Assembly (NCBI GenBank): GCA_025149125.1
Contig: CP102272.1
Span: 1,178,001 to 1,242,000 of the forward strand
Reading direction: 5' to 3'
DNA length: 64,000 bases
DNA from: [Clostridium] asparagiforme DSM 15981
GTDB taxonomy: Bacteria; Bacillota; Clostridia; Lachnospirales; Lachnospiraceae
Numbering within the stretch: the first letter of the stretch is position 1; each line of letters begins with the position of its first letter. Made by a program: the position numbers and the translations under genes. Below are positions 15,914-23,816 of this stretch, piece by piece. Under the pieces are notes generated by a model, which was not told where the DNA came from, made no database searches, and saw only the letters and a list, made by a program, of their open reading frames with translations.

Positions 15914-17056
15914 ATGATTTTACAGGAATTGGAAAGGAGGCCCCTTGTGGAAAATGGACTTGATTTGAAGGTTAACCGGCTGCCGGTGCGGACCTGGAAC
16001 CGGCTGAAGATGAACGAGGCCCGGTTGGAACGGATCGCGGCGGGAAAGGCCCCTGCCGTGATCACGGAAGGATTTTCAGAACCGGAAGCGTGGGAGGAGG
16101 ATTTCTCGTCCATTGCCACCGGGATGGGCCGGGATATGGACCGGCTGGGGGCTGCGGCGGAGGCTGCGCCGATTCGGATTGGGGCGGAGGCTGCGGCGAT
16201 TCGGGGCGCGGCGGAGGTTTTCTCCACCCGGACCGCGGCCGGGGAAGAATGCCGCGCCGCGCTGCATTTTGCTTGCCAGGACGGGGAGAACCGCTTTCAG
16301 CCGGTGGAAATTCTGGCCGGGGAGGGCGAAAGGCTGACCGTGGTGATGGATTTCACCTCAGCGCCCGGGGACGGAGGACAGATCGCCGTGCAGACCCGGT
16401 TTAAGGCGCGCAAAAATGCCAGGGTGCGGCTGATTCAGCTCCAGCTTCTGGGGAGCGGATACCGGATGTTAAATGATATCGGCGGGAGCTGCGGCGACGG
16501 CGCTTCCGTGGAGATCGTCCAGCTGTTTCTGGGCGGGGCGGAGACTTACGCGGGCTGCCTGGCGGAGCTTGACGGGACTGAGAGCGCCCTGAGCGTGGAT
16601 GTGGGATATCTGGGAATAGAGGGCCAGCGGTTCGACATGAACTATGTGGCGAATCATAGAGGGCGCAGGTCCAAAAGCCGGATCATGGCCGGGGGCGTGC
16701 TCCGGGATCAGGCGTTTAAACTGTTTCGCGGCACCATCGACTTCAAGGCGGGAGCCGCCGGAGCGGAGGGAGAGGAGCAGGAGGACGTGCTGATTCTGGG
16801 GGACGACGCGGTGAACCAAACCATTCCGTTGATTCTGTGCGCCGAGGAGGACGTGCAGGGCAGCCACGGCGCTACCATCGGCAGGCTGGACGACGAGCTG
16901 TTGTTCTACCTCTGTTCCAGGGGGATGAGCCGGGAGAAGGCCGCCCAGGTGATGACCCGGGCGAAGCTGGACAAGGTCTGCCGCAGGATTGGGGATGAGG
17001 CCGCAAGGCGGCTGGCCTGGGATTATCTGGAGGAGGTGAGCGGCGATGGGAATTAA
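15914..17056 (+). CDS. sufD: Fe-S cluster assembly protein SufD
   Basis: A 380-residue SufD-type subunit, partner of SufB and SufC. The N-terminal part holds LPVRTWNRLKMNEARLE and an Ala/Glu-rich insert; the C-terminal half has the beta-helix and the shared motif GATIGRLDDELLFYLCSRGMSREKA. It starts immediately after the sufB stop codon and overlaps sufS by 11 bases, indicating translational coupling. The N-terminal half is poorly conserved, as is normal for SufD in Clostridia. Confidence 0.92.
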   Translation: MILQELERRPLVENGLDLKVNRLPVRTWNRLKMNEARLERIAAGKAPAVITEGFSEPEAWEEDFSSIATGMGRDMDRLGAAAEAAPIRIGAEAAAIRGAAEVFSTRTAAGEECRAALHFACQDGENRFQPVEILAGEGERLTVVMDFTSAPGDGGQIAVQTRFKARKNARVRLIQLQLLGSGYRMLNDIGGSCGDGASVEIVQLFLGGAETYAGCLAELDGTESALSVDVGYLGIEGQRFDMNYVANHRGRRSKSRIMAGGVLRDQAFKLFRGTIDFKAGAAGAEGEEQEDVLILGDDAVNQTIPLILCAEEDVQGSHGATIGRLDDELLFYLCSRGMSREKAAQVMTRAKLDKVCRRIGDEAARRLAWDYLEEVSGDGN

Positions 17057-18302
17057 TGGTTCAGGGAATGAGTTTTATCGCAATCCATACTGTAATCCGT
17101 ACCGCAGGAATTTCCCTCTGCTGGCGGAGAATTCACTGATTTACCTGGATAGCGCGGCAACGGCCCAGAAGCCAGCCTGCGTGCTGCAGGCGGAGCGGGA
17201 GTTTTACGAGAGGTTCAACGCCAATCCCATGCGGGGATTTTACGCCCTGAGCGTGGAGGCCACGGAGCGGGTGGAGGAGGCCAGAAGGGCGGTGCGCCGG
17301 TTTCTCAACGCCCCGCCGGAGGGCGAGGTCATTTTCACGAGAAATACCACGGAAAGCCTGAATCTGGTGGCTTACAGCTACGGACTTTCGAAGCTGAAGG
17401 CCGGGGATGAGATTGTGGTGAGCATTATGGAGCATCACAGCAACCTTCTGCCCTGGCAGATGGTGGCAAGACAGACCGGGGCGAAGCTTCAATTCCTGGA
17501 GTGCGAGGCGGACGGCCGGATCACGCAGGAGCGGCTGAACGAGGCATTTTCGGAGCGCACCAGGCTGGTGGCGGTGGCTCATGTGTCAAATGTGCTGGGA
17601 TGTGAGAATCCCATTGCCCGGATTGCGGCCATGGCGAAGGAGCGGGGAGCCGTTCTGGTGGTGGACGCTGCCCAGAGCGCGCCCCATATGCCGGTGGACG
17701 TGCAGGCGCTGGGGGCGGATTTCCTGGCATTTTCAGGCCACAAGCTCATGGGTCCCATGGGAATCGGCGTGTTGTACGGGCGGCGGGAGTTGCTGGAGGA
17801 GATGCCGCCGTTTCTGACCGGTGGGGAAATGATCAACTCCGTCACCAGGACCGGGGCGGTGTTCGCGCCGGTGCCGCACAAATTTGAGGCGGGAACGGTG
17901 AACGCGGCGGGGGCCTGGGGACTCAAGGAGGCGATCCGCTATCTGGAGGCGGTGGGATTTGAGGCGGTGCACAGGCAGGAGCTGGCGCTGACCGCCACGG
18001 CCCTTGAGGGACTTGGGCGGATTCCGCATGTGCGCGTACTGGGGTCAGAGAAGCCGGAGGAACACTGCGGCATCCTGACGTTTACCGTGGACGGGGTTCA
18101 CCCCCACGATGTGAGCGCCATATTGGACGCCGACGGCATCGCCGTCCGGGCCGGAAACCACTGTGCACAGCCGCTGTTCGATTTCCTCAAGGTGAACGCA
18201 GCCACCAGGGCGAGTATCTATTTTTATAACACGCAGGAGGAGATCGCGGCGTTTTTGAAGAGCGTAGCAGGAATCAGGAGGAAAATGGGATATGGAGAAT
18301 AG
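17046..18302 (+). CDS. sufS: Cysteine desulfurase SufS
   Basis: A 418-residue group II PLP-dependent cysteine desulfurase, which takes sulfur from cysteine for cluster assembly. The PLP lysine is Lys233 in FSGHKLMGPMGIG, substrate-binding histidines include MEHHSN, and the persulfide cysteine is Cys373 in RAGNHCAQPLF, the short-loop form typical of SufS. It overlaps sufD at its start and sufU at its end (11 bases). The upstream overlap supplies the ribosome site. Confidence 0.96.
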   Translation: MGINGSGNEFYRNPYCNPYRRNFPLLAENSLIYLDSAATAQKPACVLQAEREFYERFNANPMRGFYALSVEATERVEEARRAVRRFLNAPPEGEVIFTRNTTESLNLVAYSYGLSKLKAGDEIVVSIMEHHSNLLPWQMVARQTGAKLQFLECEADGRITQERLNEAFSERTRLVAVAHVSNVLGCENPIARIAAMAKERGAVLVVDAAQSAPHMPVDVQALGADFLAFSGHKLMGPMGIGVLYGRRELLEEMPPFLTGGEMINSVTRTGAVFAPVPHKFEAGTVNAAGAWGLKEAIRYLEAVGFEAVHRQELALTATALEGLGRIPHVRVLGSEKPEEHCGILTFTVDGVHPHDVSAILDADGIAVRAGNHCAQPLFDFLKVNAATRASIYFYNTQEEIAAFLKSVAGIRRKMGYGE

Positions 18303-18711
18303 AAGTTTTTACAACGAGATATTGACGGAGCACAACCTCCGCCCGGCCCACAAGCACGACCTGGCGGACGCCAACCTGGTGCTGGAGGGCGTGAACCCCA
18401 GCTGCGGGGATCACCTCTGGCTGAAGCTGAAGGTGGAGGACGGAGTGATCCGGGACGGGGCCTTTGTGGGCGAGGGCTGCGCCATTTCCCAGGCCTCCGC
18501 GGATATTATGCTGGATCTGGTGATCGGGAAGGAGACGGAGGAAGCTCTGGAGCTGGCGAAGCGGTTCTTTGGCATGATTCAGGGGACAGCCACGGAAATG
18601 GACCTGGAGGAGCTGGAGGACGCGGCGGCTTTGCAGGACGTGGCGCATATGCCGGCGCGGGTGAAATGCGCGGTATTGGGGTGGAGGACGTTGGAGGAAG
18701 GGGTTGGGTGA
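18292..18711 (+). CDS. sufU: Sulfur-transfer protein SufU
   Basis: A 139-residue zinc-dependent sulfur acceptor that relays persulfide sulfur from SufS to SufBCD in Gram-positive bacteria. The three conserved cysteines are Cys38 (NPSCGD), Cys63 (GEGCAIS) and Cys126 (RVKCAVLGW), with Asp40 completing the zinc site. Length and the insert between the second and third cysteines match SufU rather than IscU. It is the last gene of the operon. Confidence 0.95.
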   Translation: MENRSFYNEILTEHNLRPAHKHDLADANLVLEGVNPSCGDHLWLKLKVEDGVIRDGAFVGEGCAISQASADIMLDLVIGKETEEALELAKRFFGMIQGTATEMDLEELEDAAALQDVAHMPARVKCAVLGWRTLEEGVG

Positions 18712-18773
18712 ACCGGCCTTTTTCGGTCAAGAAGATGAGCCGCCTGAATTGTTACAATGCGCGGAAATTACGG

Positions 18774-18905
18774 TTGAAAAATCTGCGCGGGATTGTTATA
18801 ATAAGCATATAAAAGGAACAACCGCCCCATACAAGGGGTTGGCCAATTAGAAAAGCGGAAAATCCACCCTTAAACCGGCTAAGTTTACAAGGGTGGGTTT
18901 TCTTT
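18774..18905 (+). ncRNA. Antisense RNA of a type I toxin-antitoxin pair, with promoter and terminator
   Basis: A textbook promoter, TTGAAA (18774-18779), 17 bases, TATAAT (18797-18802), drives a short transcript beginning near 18809 that contains no reading frame. It ends at a terminator stem 18858-18871 with 18889-18902, one G-U pair included, followed by T residues. The transcript runs toward the small toxin gene on the opposite strand and would overlap the 3-prime part of the toxin mRNA, the arrangement of TxpA/RatA-like pairs. Base pairing between the RNAs is inferred from position. Confidence 0.75.
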
Positions 18906-18935
18906 GACCCTTTTTCAGGGGTTTACCAAAAAACG

Positions 18936-19019
18936 TTACTTACGATTATCGAAAATAAAGGTAAGCAATGCGATGAGAAACAGTCCAAAGGCCATCAGGT
19001 CCTGAAAACTGAAAGACAT
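18936..19019 (-). CDS. Small holin-like type I toxin
   Basis: A 27-residue hydrophobic peptide: polar start with MSFSFQDLM, a membrane segment AFGLFLIALLTFIF and a short basic tail DNRK. This is the layout of the putative holin-like toxins (TxpA/BsrG-type relatives) common in Clostridia and Bacilli. A GGGGAGGG site lies about 6 bases before the ATG at 19019; an in-frame ATG at 19025 abuts that site and is less likely. It lies just after the GNAT gene on the same strand and opposite an antisense RNA. When unpaired, such peptides depolarise the membrane. Confidence 0.8.
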   Translation of the reverse strand: MSFSFQDLMAFGLFLIALLTFIFDNRK

Positions 19020-19035
19020 ACGCATCCCTCCCCTC

Positions 19036-19569
19036 TTATGTAGAGTAGGAGGCCAACACCTTGCAGTGACACGGTTGTTCCGATTCGGGCAGCGCTTTTA
19101 AATCGCACGCCATGATATATTCTTCTCCGTGATCCGCAGCGATCTCAAATCCCACCTTCCGATACAAATTCACCGCAAAGTTTTCTTTCTGCACAGAGAG
19201 AGAAACGCGCTTGTACCCGCTTTTTTTCAGCAAGTCCAACATAGCCTTCATCATTGCGGTGCCGATTCCATTTCCACGGTACTCCTTGTAAAGTGAGATC
19301 GCCAGGGACGGCGTGTGATCGTCGATGTGTCCATAGTCATCCATGATGCGGGTCCAGACCGCTCCCACGATGGTTCCGCCGACTTCCGCCACCAGGCACT
19401 TGTCATCGTCCGACTCCCCGAAGCGGCGGGTGTAGACCTGCAATTCAGGGGAGGTGAGGATCGACCGGGGCGGAGGGACGGCGCCTTTTGGAACGTAGAT
19501 CGCTTCGTATAGAAAATCGTCCAGCAATGGGGATTCGGACGTTTTGATTTCACGTATGGTGTAATTCAT
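19036..19569 (-). CDS. GNAT family N-acetyltransferase
   Basis: A 177-residue acetyl-CoA-dependent acyltransferase of the GNAT superfamily. The acetyl-CoA loop is YKEYRGNGIGTAMMKAML (about residues 93-110), followed by the helix and VSLSVQKENFAVNLYRKVGFEIA, the usual motif B. The N-terminal part (TIREIKTSESPLLDDFLYEAIYV) resembles general GNATs that modify small molecules. Substrate unknown. ATG 19569 follows GGAGG; the longer reading to 19635 is unsupported. Confidence 0.9.
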   Translation of the reverse strand: MNYTIREIKTSESPLLDDFLYEAIYVPKGAVPPPRSILTSPELQVYTRRFGESDDDKCLVAEVGGTIVGAVWTRIMDDYGHIDDHTPSLAISLYKEYRGNGIGTAMMKAMLDLLKKSGYKRVSLSVQKENFAVNLYRKVGFEIAADHGEEYIMACDLKALPESEQPCHCKVLASYST

Positions 19570-19696
19570 CTGTGGCCTCCTGCCTCTCGCTTTATCTGAA
19601 ATATTACCGGGGCGGGGATGGACGGGAAATGCCAATCGTTCCGGTTAAAGTAGTGCAGAGGCAGGTATTTGCGGCCCGCCCCTGCTTTTTATATAT

Positions 19697-21334
19697 TTAT
19701 TTTTCCGGCACAATCTCCATCACAAAAGGCTGATCCCAGTAAAACCTCGCTCCGTGGAATTTCAGCGTCACCTCTGTGTCGCCCTCCTCGTAAAAGACCC
19801 GGAAACCGGTTAGCGTGCCGTTTCCGTCAAAGTCGTACCGCTCGCGTTCCCATCCGCCTCCCCGCTTCCTCTCGCAGAGCAGACCTCTTAAAATCAGGTT
19901 CTTGTCTTCATGGACCGCTTTCACGTCGATGTAGACTGCGGGCCGTTCGACTGTTTTGGGCTCACCGGCTGCATTGGTGGTCTGCACTGCCTGCAGCTCC
20001 TGCATTTTGGTGATGCCGAGAATGCGCACGGAGCCTTCTTTCCAGGGGATATCCACGTTCAGCTCCTCGGAGTTATCCGGGATCTCCAGGGTGACAGGGG
20101 TGGATTCCTCCTGGTCCAGAAATGTGATTCCCGGAATATTGACCTGGAACGCGGTATTCTGCTGGTCCACGGGAACGTCGAACATGCACAGATACCGTCC
20201 GCCATACCGTTCGATATCCGACGGCCGGTAAAATCCCGAGTTGTCCCAGTAGGGATTGGACTTCATCTGTTTGATCGGATATTCGTTCCCTCCGCCGGAT
20301 ATGGTGGGCATGGCGACGTCCTGGAGCGGCGGCTTGAAGGTGATGCTGACGGCCTGGTTCTCCGCCTCGCCGTACACATACCAGGAGACCAGAATTCCGT
20401 CTTCCACCTGCTCTCCCATGCTGATGATGGTGATTCCGTCATGGGTGTCCATGCTGCCGTGCTCCGCTGCCGCCAGTTCTTCCAGAGTTCCATACTCAGG
20501 AGCGGATTTCAGGGAAAATTCCAGGGGATTTTCAAAATCGAGAACCTGAAGGGCATACCCGGACAGCGCGTTTTCGCCCGAAAGGGCAGCTGGAAGCTGG
20601 AAACGCGCCTCAATCCAGTAACGCATACTTTCGTATGCCTCGAAATACTGGGCATCGGCAAGGTACATGGATTCCACCGGCTTGATCCCGTCCTGCGGGA
20701 GTCCCGGTCCCGTCAGGAACAGGCCTTCGCCCGAGGACCACAGCTCGCTCTGATAGGTCTCCGAGATGAGCAGGCGCCCGTCCGGGAGCTTGGTATATTT
20801 TCTGTCCGCAGGGGGCTCGCTGCCCGGGGGAAGGGTCTCTGCGGAAGGGGACATCAGGATGGCGCTCACGATCAGCTCCTGCTTGTGGCAGAGGGCGGAC
20901 GTCAGTATGAGGGTCTTTTCTTTCTGGGGGAATTCCAACTGAACCGTGGATTCCAGCTCATAGACCGGATCGTCCGATTTGACAATTCCACAGGTGCGGA
21001 CGAACTGGAACGGGAGGGCGGAAAACGCCGGGTCCTCTGCGGATTCCGGCTGTTTCTGCGTGCCGGGGTTCCCTGCCGCCGAGCCCGTGCCGCCGGGTTT
21101 CCCGGCGTATCCGTCCGAGCCCGTGCCCCCAGGCGCCCCGGCATTTCCATCCGCCGCCTCCCCGCCCGGCGTTTTCCCGTCATCCGCCCCGGTCATTTCC
21201 TCCACCGCGCTGCTCCCGGCGCCTGAGGCATTTCCCGGCGTCTCACCGCCCGCGCCGGGGCTTGTTTGGCAGCCGGACAGCAATGCGGACAGCAGGCCTG
21301 CAATTACAAAGACAGTGATCGTGCGTTTCTTCAT
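19697..21334 (-). CDS. Large lipoprotein of unknown function
   Basis: A 545-residue lipoprotein: MKKRTITVFVIAGLLSALLSGC gives a basic start, hydrophobic core and lipobox with the lipidated Cys at residue 22. A Gly/Ala/Pro-rich linker (about 25-95) follows, then a large beta-rich domain with repeated strand patterns such as LILTSALCHKQELIVSAI and GSVRILGITKMQELQAV. I do not recognise the domain; the layout resembles Clostridia lipoproteins annotated only as DUFs. It is divergent from the response regulator gene, so it may be a surface sensor or target of that system. ATG 21334 follows GGGGAGGA. Confidence 0.75.
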   Translation of the reverse strand: MKKRTITVFVIAGLLSALLSGCQTSPGAGGETPGNASGAGSSAVEEMTGADDGKTPGGEAADGNAGAPGGTGSDGYAGKPGGTGSAAGNPGTQKQPESAEDPAFSALPFQFVRTCGIVKSDDPVYELESTVQLEFPQKEKTLILTSALCHKQELIVSAILMSPSAETLPPGSEPPADRKYTKLPDGRLLISETYQSELWSSGEGLFLTGPGLPQDGIKPVESMYLADAQYFEAYESMRYWIEARFQLPAALSGENALSGYALQVLDFENPLEFSLKSAPEYGTLEELAAAEHGSMDTHDGITIISMGEQVEDGILVSWYVYGEAENQAVSITFKPPLQDVAMPTISGGGNEYPIKQMKSNPYWDNSGFYRPSDIERYGGRYLCMFDVPVDQQNTAFQVNIPGITFLDQEESTPVTLEIPDNSEELNVDIPWKEGSVRILGITKMQELQAVQTTNAAGEPKTVERPAVYIDVKAVHEDKNLILRGLLCERKRGGGWERERYDFDGNGTLTGFRVFYEEGDTEVTLKFHGARFYWDQPFVMEIVPEK

Positions 21335-21573
21335 GGCGAGTCCTCCCCTCTCCAACGGAATACACTTGCATTGTTCTGATTTTATCATAACAGAGCCGCC
21401 GCCTGCATTTTTTTCTTATTTCTTAAGTCTTCTGAACAGAATCATTAAATCATCTGTCTGCGCGTTTGCAGCGTATATTTTTGTTTGTATGTTCCGCTCA
21501 AAACCAATATAATAAGGGTAGAAGGGCCTGCTGCAAAACAGGTTGACGGGCCCGCGGAAAGCAGGAGGCGGTT

Positions 21574-22278
21574 ATGGACGGCAGGATTTTGCTGGTGGAC
21601 GATGAGAAGGATATTTTGGATTTGCTGGAAGAGGTTTTGCGCAGGGACGGATTTCGGGAGATCAGGAGGGCGAAAGACGGGGCCGGGGCTATCCGGGCCT
21701 GCAGGGAATTTCTGCCCGACGCTGTGGTGCTGGATATCATGCTTCCCGACATGGACGGGCTGGAGGTCTGCAAACAGATTCGGGAATTTTCCTATTGCTC
21801 GATTTTGTTCCTGTCCTCAAAAAACGACGATATTGATAAGATTCTCGGCCTTTCCTGCGGCGGCGACGATTACATCACAAAACCTTTCAGCCCCCGGGAG
21901 GTGGTGTTCCGCGTGAAGGCCCAGCTCCGCCGCCAGCAGTACCAGGGAGCCGGGCCGGCTGCCGCAGGGACGCTTTTGACCGCGGGTCCGATTTCGGTGG
22001 ACCGGGAGAGCGGACGGGCCTATAAGGACGGCAGAGAACTGAGCCTTACGGGGCGGGAATTTCTGCTGCTGGCCTGCCTTGTGGAACATGCGGATAAAAT
22101 CATCAGCAAGGAGCGGCTTTATGAGCAGGTGTGGGGAGCGTACAGCGCCATCTGCGACAATACCATTATGGTCCATATCCGGCACCTGCGGGAAAAGATC
22201 GAGGACTCCCCCTCGAGTCCCAGGCAGCTGGTCACAGTCAAGGGCTTGGGCTACAAGCTCAAAAAAAGGACGGGCTAA
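21574..22278 (+). CDS. OmpR-family response regulator
   Basis: A 234-residue response regulator. The receiver domain (about 1-118) has the acidic pair DDEKD, the phosphoacceptor Asp54 in VVLDIMLPDMDG, and the conserved KPF. The C-terminal winged helix (about 135-232; LTGREFLLLACLVEHADKIISKERLYEQVWG) is OmpR/PhoB-like. It is followed directly by its kinase gene and then by an ABC transporter, the usual arrangement of antimicrobial-peptide-sensing systems in Bacillota. Confidence 0.95.
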   Translation: MDGRILLVDDEKDILDLLEEVLRRDGFREIRRAKDGAGAIRACREFLPDAVVLDIMLPDMDGLEVCKQIREFSYCSILFLSSKNDDIDKILGLSCGGDDYITKPFSPREVVFRVKAQLRRQQYQGAGPAAAGTLLTAGPISVDRESGRAYKDGRELSLTGREFLLLACLVEHADKIISKERLYEQVWGAYSAICDNTIMVHIRHLREKIEDSPSSPRQLVTVKGLGYKLKKRTG

Positions 22279-23691
22279 ATGAGAAAATCCGGTTATCGCA
22301 CAGTATTCCACATTTATCTGATCTTCTTTCTGGCAATGCTCGGGGCTGTTCTGGCGGCGTTAGGGCTGCTGTTCCTGTTGATTACCGTCCGCAGGCCGGA
22401 CGGGTCCCTTGTAAGGAGCAACTGGCCGCAAAAATTTGCTGAGGATTTCAGGGAGGAGATTATTTTCAACGACGGGGCTGCGCAGATCAGCCAGGAGGGA
22501 ATCCGGCTTCTTCGGGATCAAGGCGTGGGATTGCAGATATTGGATTCCTCCGGCGCGGACATCGCCAACTACCAGAAGCCGGAGCTGGCCCGGGAGACCT
22601 ATTCACCCGCGGATTTGCTGCGCCTTAGCCGGGACGGACGGTGGGAGGACGAAGGGACCACGGCGTTTATCGGGTCGGTGACGGAGGAAGGGGAGGAGTA
22701 TCTCTACATCCTGTATGTTCCGGTGAACATTTCAAAGGTCACGATGTACTTGAACGGGGAGCGGTTTGCGGGCGGGAAGGCGGTGATCCTTCCGGCGTTG
22801 GGCTGCCTGTTTCTGGCCGTGGTCGTTTCCGGCCTTCTCTACGGGATTTTGACCACAAGGGCTATGAGACGGGTGATCCTTTCCGTTGGGGATGTATCTG
22901 CGCGCAGCTACCTTCCTGTTCAGAAACGGGGCGTTTTCCGGGACTTTTACAGCAGCCTCAATGCGCTGGACGAGCAGATACGGGCCAGCGACCGGCTGAA
23001 GGAGCAGACGGACCGGATGCGGGAGGATTGGATCGCCAACATTACCCACGACTTAAAAACGCCGCTCTCGCCGATCCGGGGTTACGCGGAGGTTTTGCTG
23101 GAGAAAGGAGGGGAAAACGAAGCCCAGGTGCGGCGCTATGCCGGGATTGTGCTTAAAAATGCCTCCTATATGGAGGGGCTGATCGACGATTTGAAGCTGA
23201 CGTACCAGCTTGAAAATGGGATGCTGCCTCTGCGGGCCGTGGAGGGGGACGTGGTCCGTTTTTTGAGGGAGCTGGCCATCGACATTTTAAACGCTCCGGA
23301 TTATGAGGAGCGGACCATCCGCTTTGAGGGAGGCCAAGAGGCGGTGCGGTATCCGTTTGACCCGACGCTGTTTGAGCGGGCGTTCCGAAATCTGGTGATC
23401 AACGCGTTTGTGCACGGAAATGAGGACACGGAGGTCACCCTGCGGGTGTCGGATTCAGATGGGGAGCTCAGGATCGAGGTGGCGGACAACGGCGCGGGGA
23501 TGGGGCCGGAGGCGTGCGAACACCTCTTTGACCGCTATTACCGGGGGGCGGACACCGGGCAAAAGCCGGAGGGAACCGGTTTGGGGCTGGCCATCGCCAA
23601 AGGTATGATTGAGCTGCACGGCGGGACAATTTCCGTTGCAAGCGCCCCCGGCGCGGGCAGTGTGTTCCGGATCGTGTTTCCGCGCCCTTAA
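22279..23691 (+). CDS. Sensor histidine kinase
   Basis: A 470-residue membrane kinase beginning on the base after the regulator stop codon. Two membrane segments (about 10-36 and 168-195) enclose an extracytoplasmic sensor domain of about 130 residues. The phosphorylated His is about residue 257 in ITHDLKTPL. The catalytic domain has the N box NLVINAFVHGNEDTEV, the G1 box VADNGAGMG and the G2 box GTGLGLAIAKG. The sizeable outer domain distinguishes it from BceS-type kinases, which lack one, so it probably detects its ligand directly. Confidence 0.94.
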   Translation: MRKSGYRTVFHIYLIFFLAMLGAVLAALGLLFLLITVRRPDGSLVRSNWPQKFAEDFREEIIFNDGAAQISQEGIRLLRDQGVGLQILDSSGADIANYQKPELARETYSPADLLRLSRDGRWEDEGTTAFIGSVTEEGEEYLYILYVPVNISKVTMYLNGERFAGGKAVILPALGCLFLAVVVSGLLYGILTTRAMRRVILSVGDVSARSYLPVQKRGVFRDFYSSLNALDEQIRASDRLKEQTDRMREDWIANITHDLKTPLSPIRGYAEVLLEKGGENEAQVRRYAGIVLKNASYMEGLIDDLKLTYQLENGMLPLRAVEGDVVRFLRELAIDILNAPDYEERTIRFEGGQEAVRYPFDPTLFERAFRNLVINAFVHGNEDTEVTLRVSDSDGELRIEVADNGAGMGPEACEHLFDRYYRGADTGQKPEGTGLGLAIAKGMIELHGGTISVASAPGAGSVFRIVFPRP

Positions 23692-23816
23692 GGTTAATTA
23701 AGGTTGGCTGAAAATGAGATTAAGGTTGGCAGGTTATCATGGAAGCAGTGATAACCGCTGGCCTTTTTTGATGTGCGGGGGCAGACGGAAACAGGTTAAA
23801 GGAAGCAGGTGCCGTT

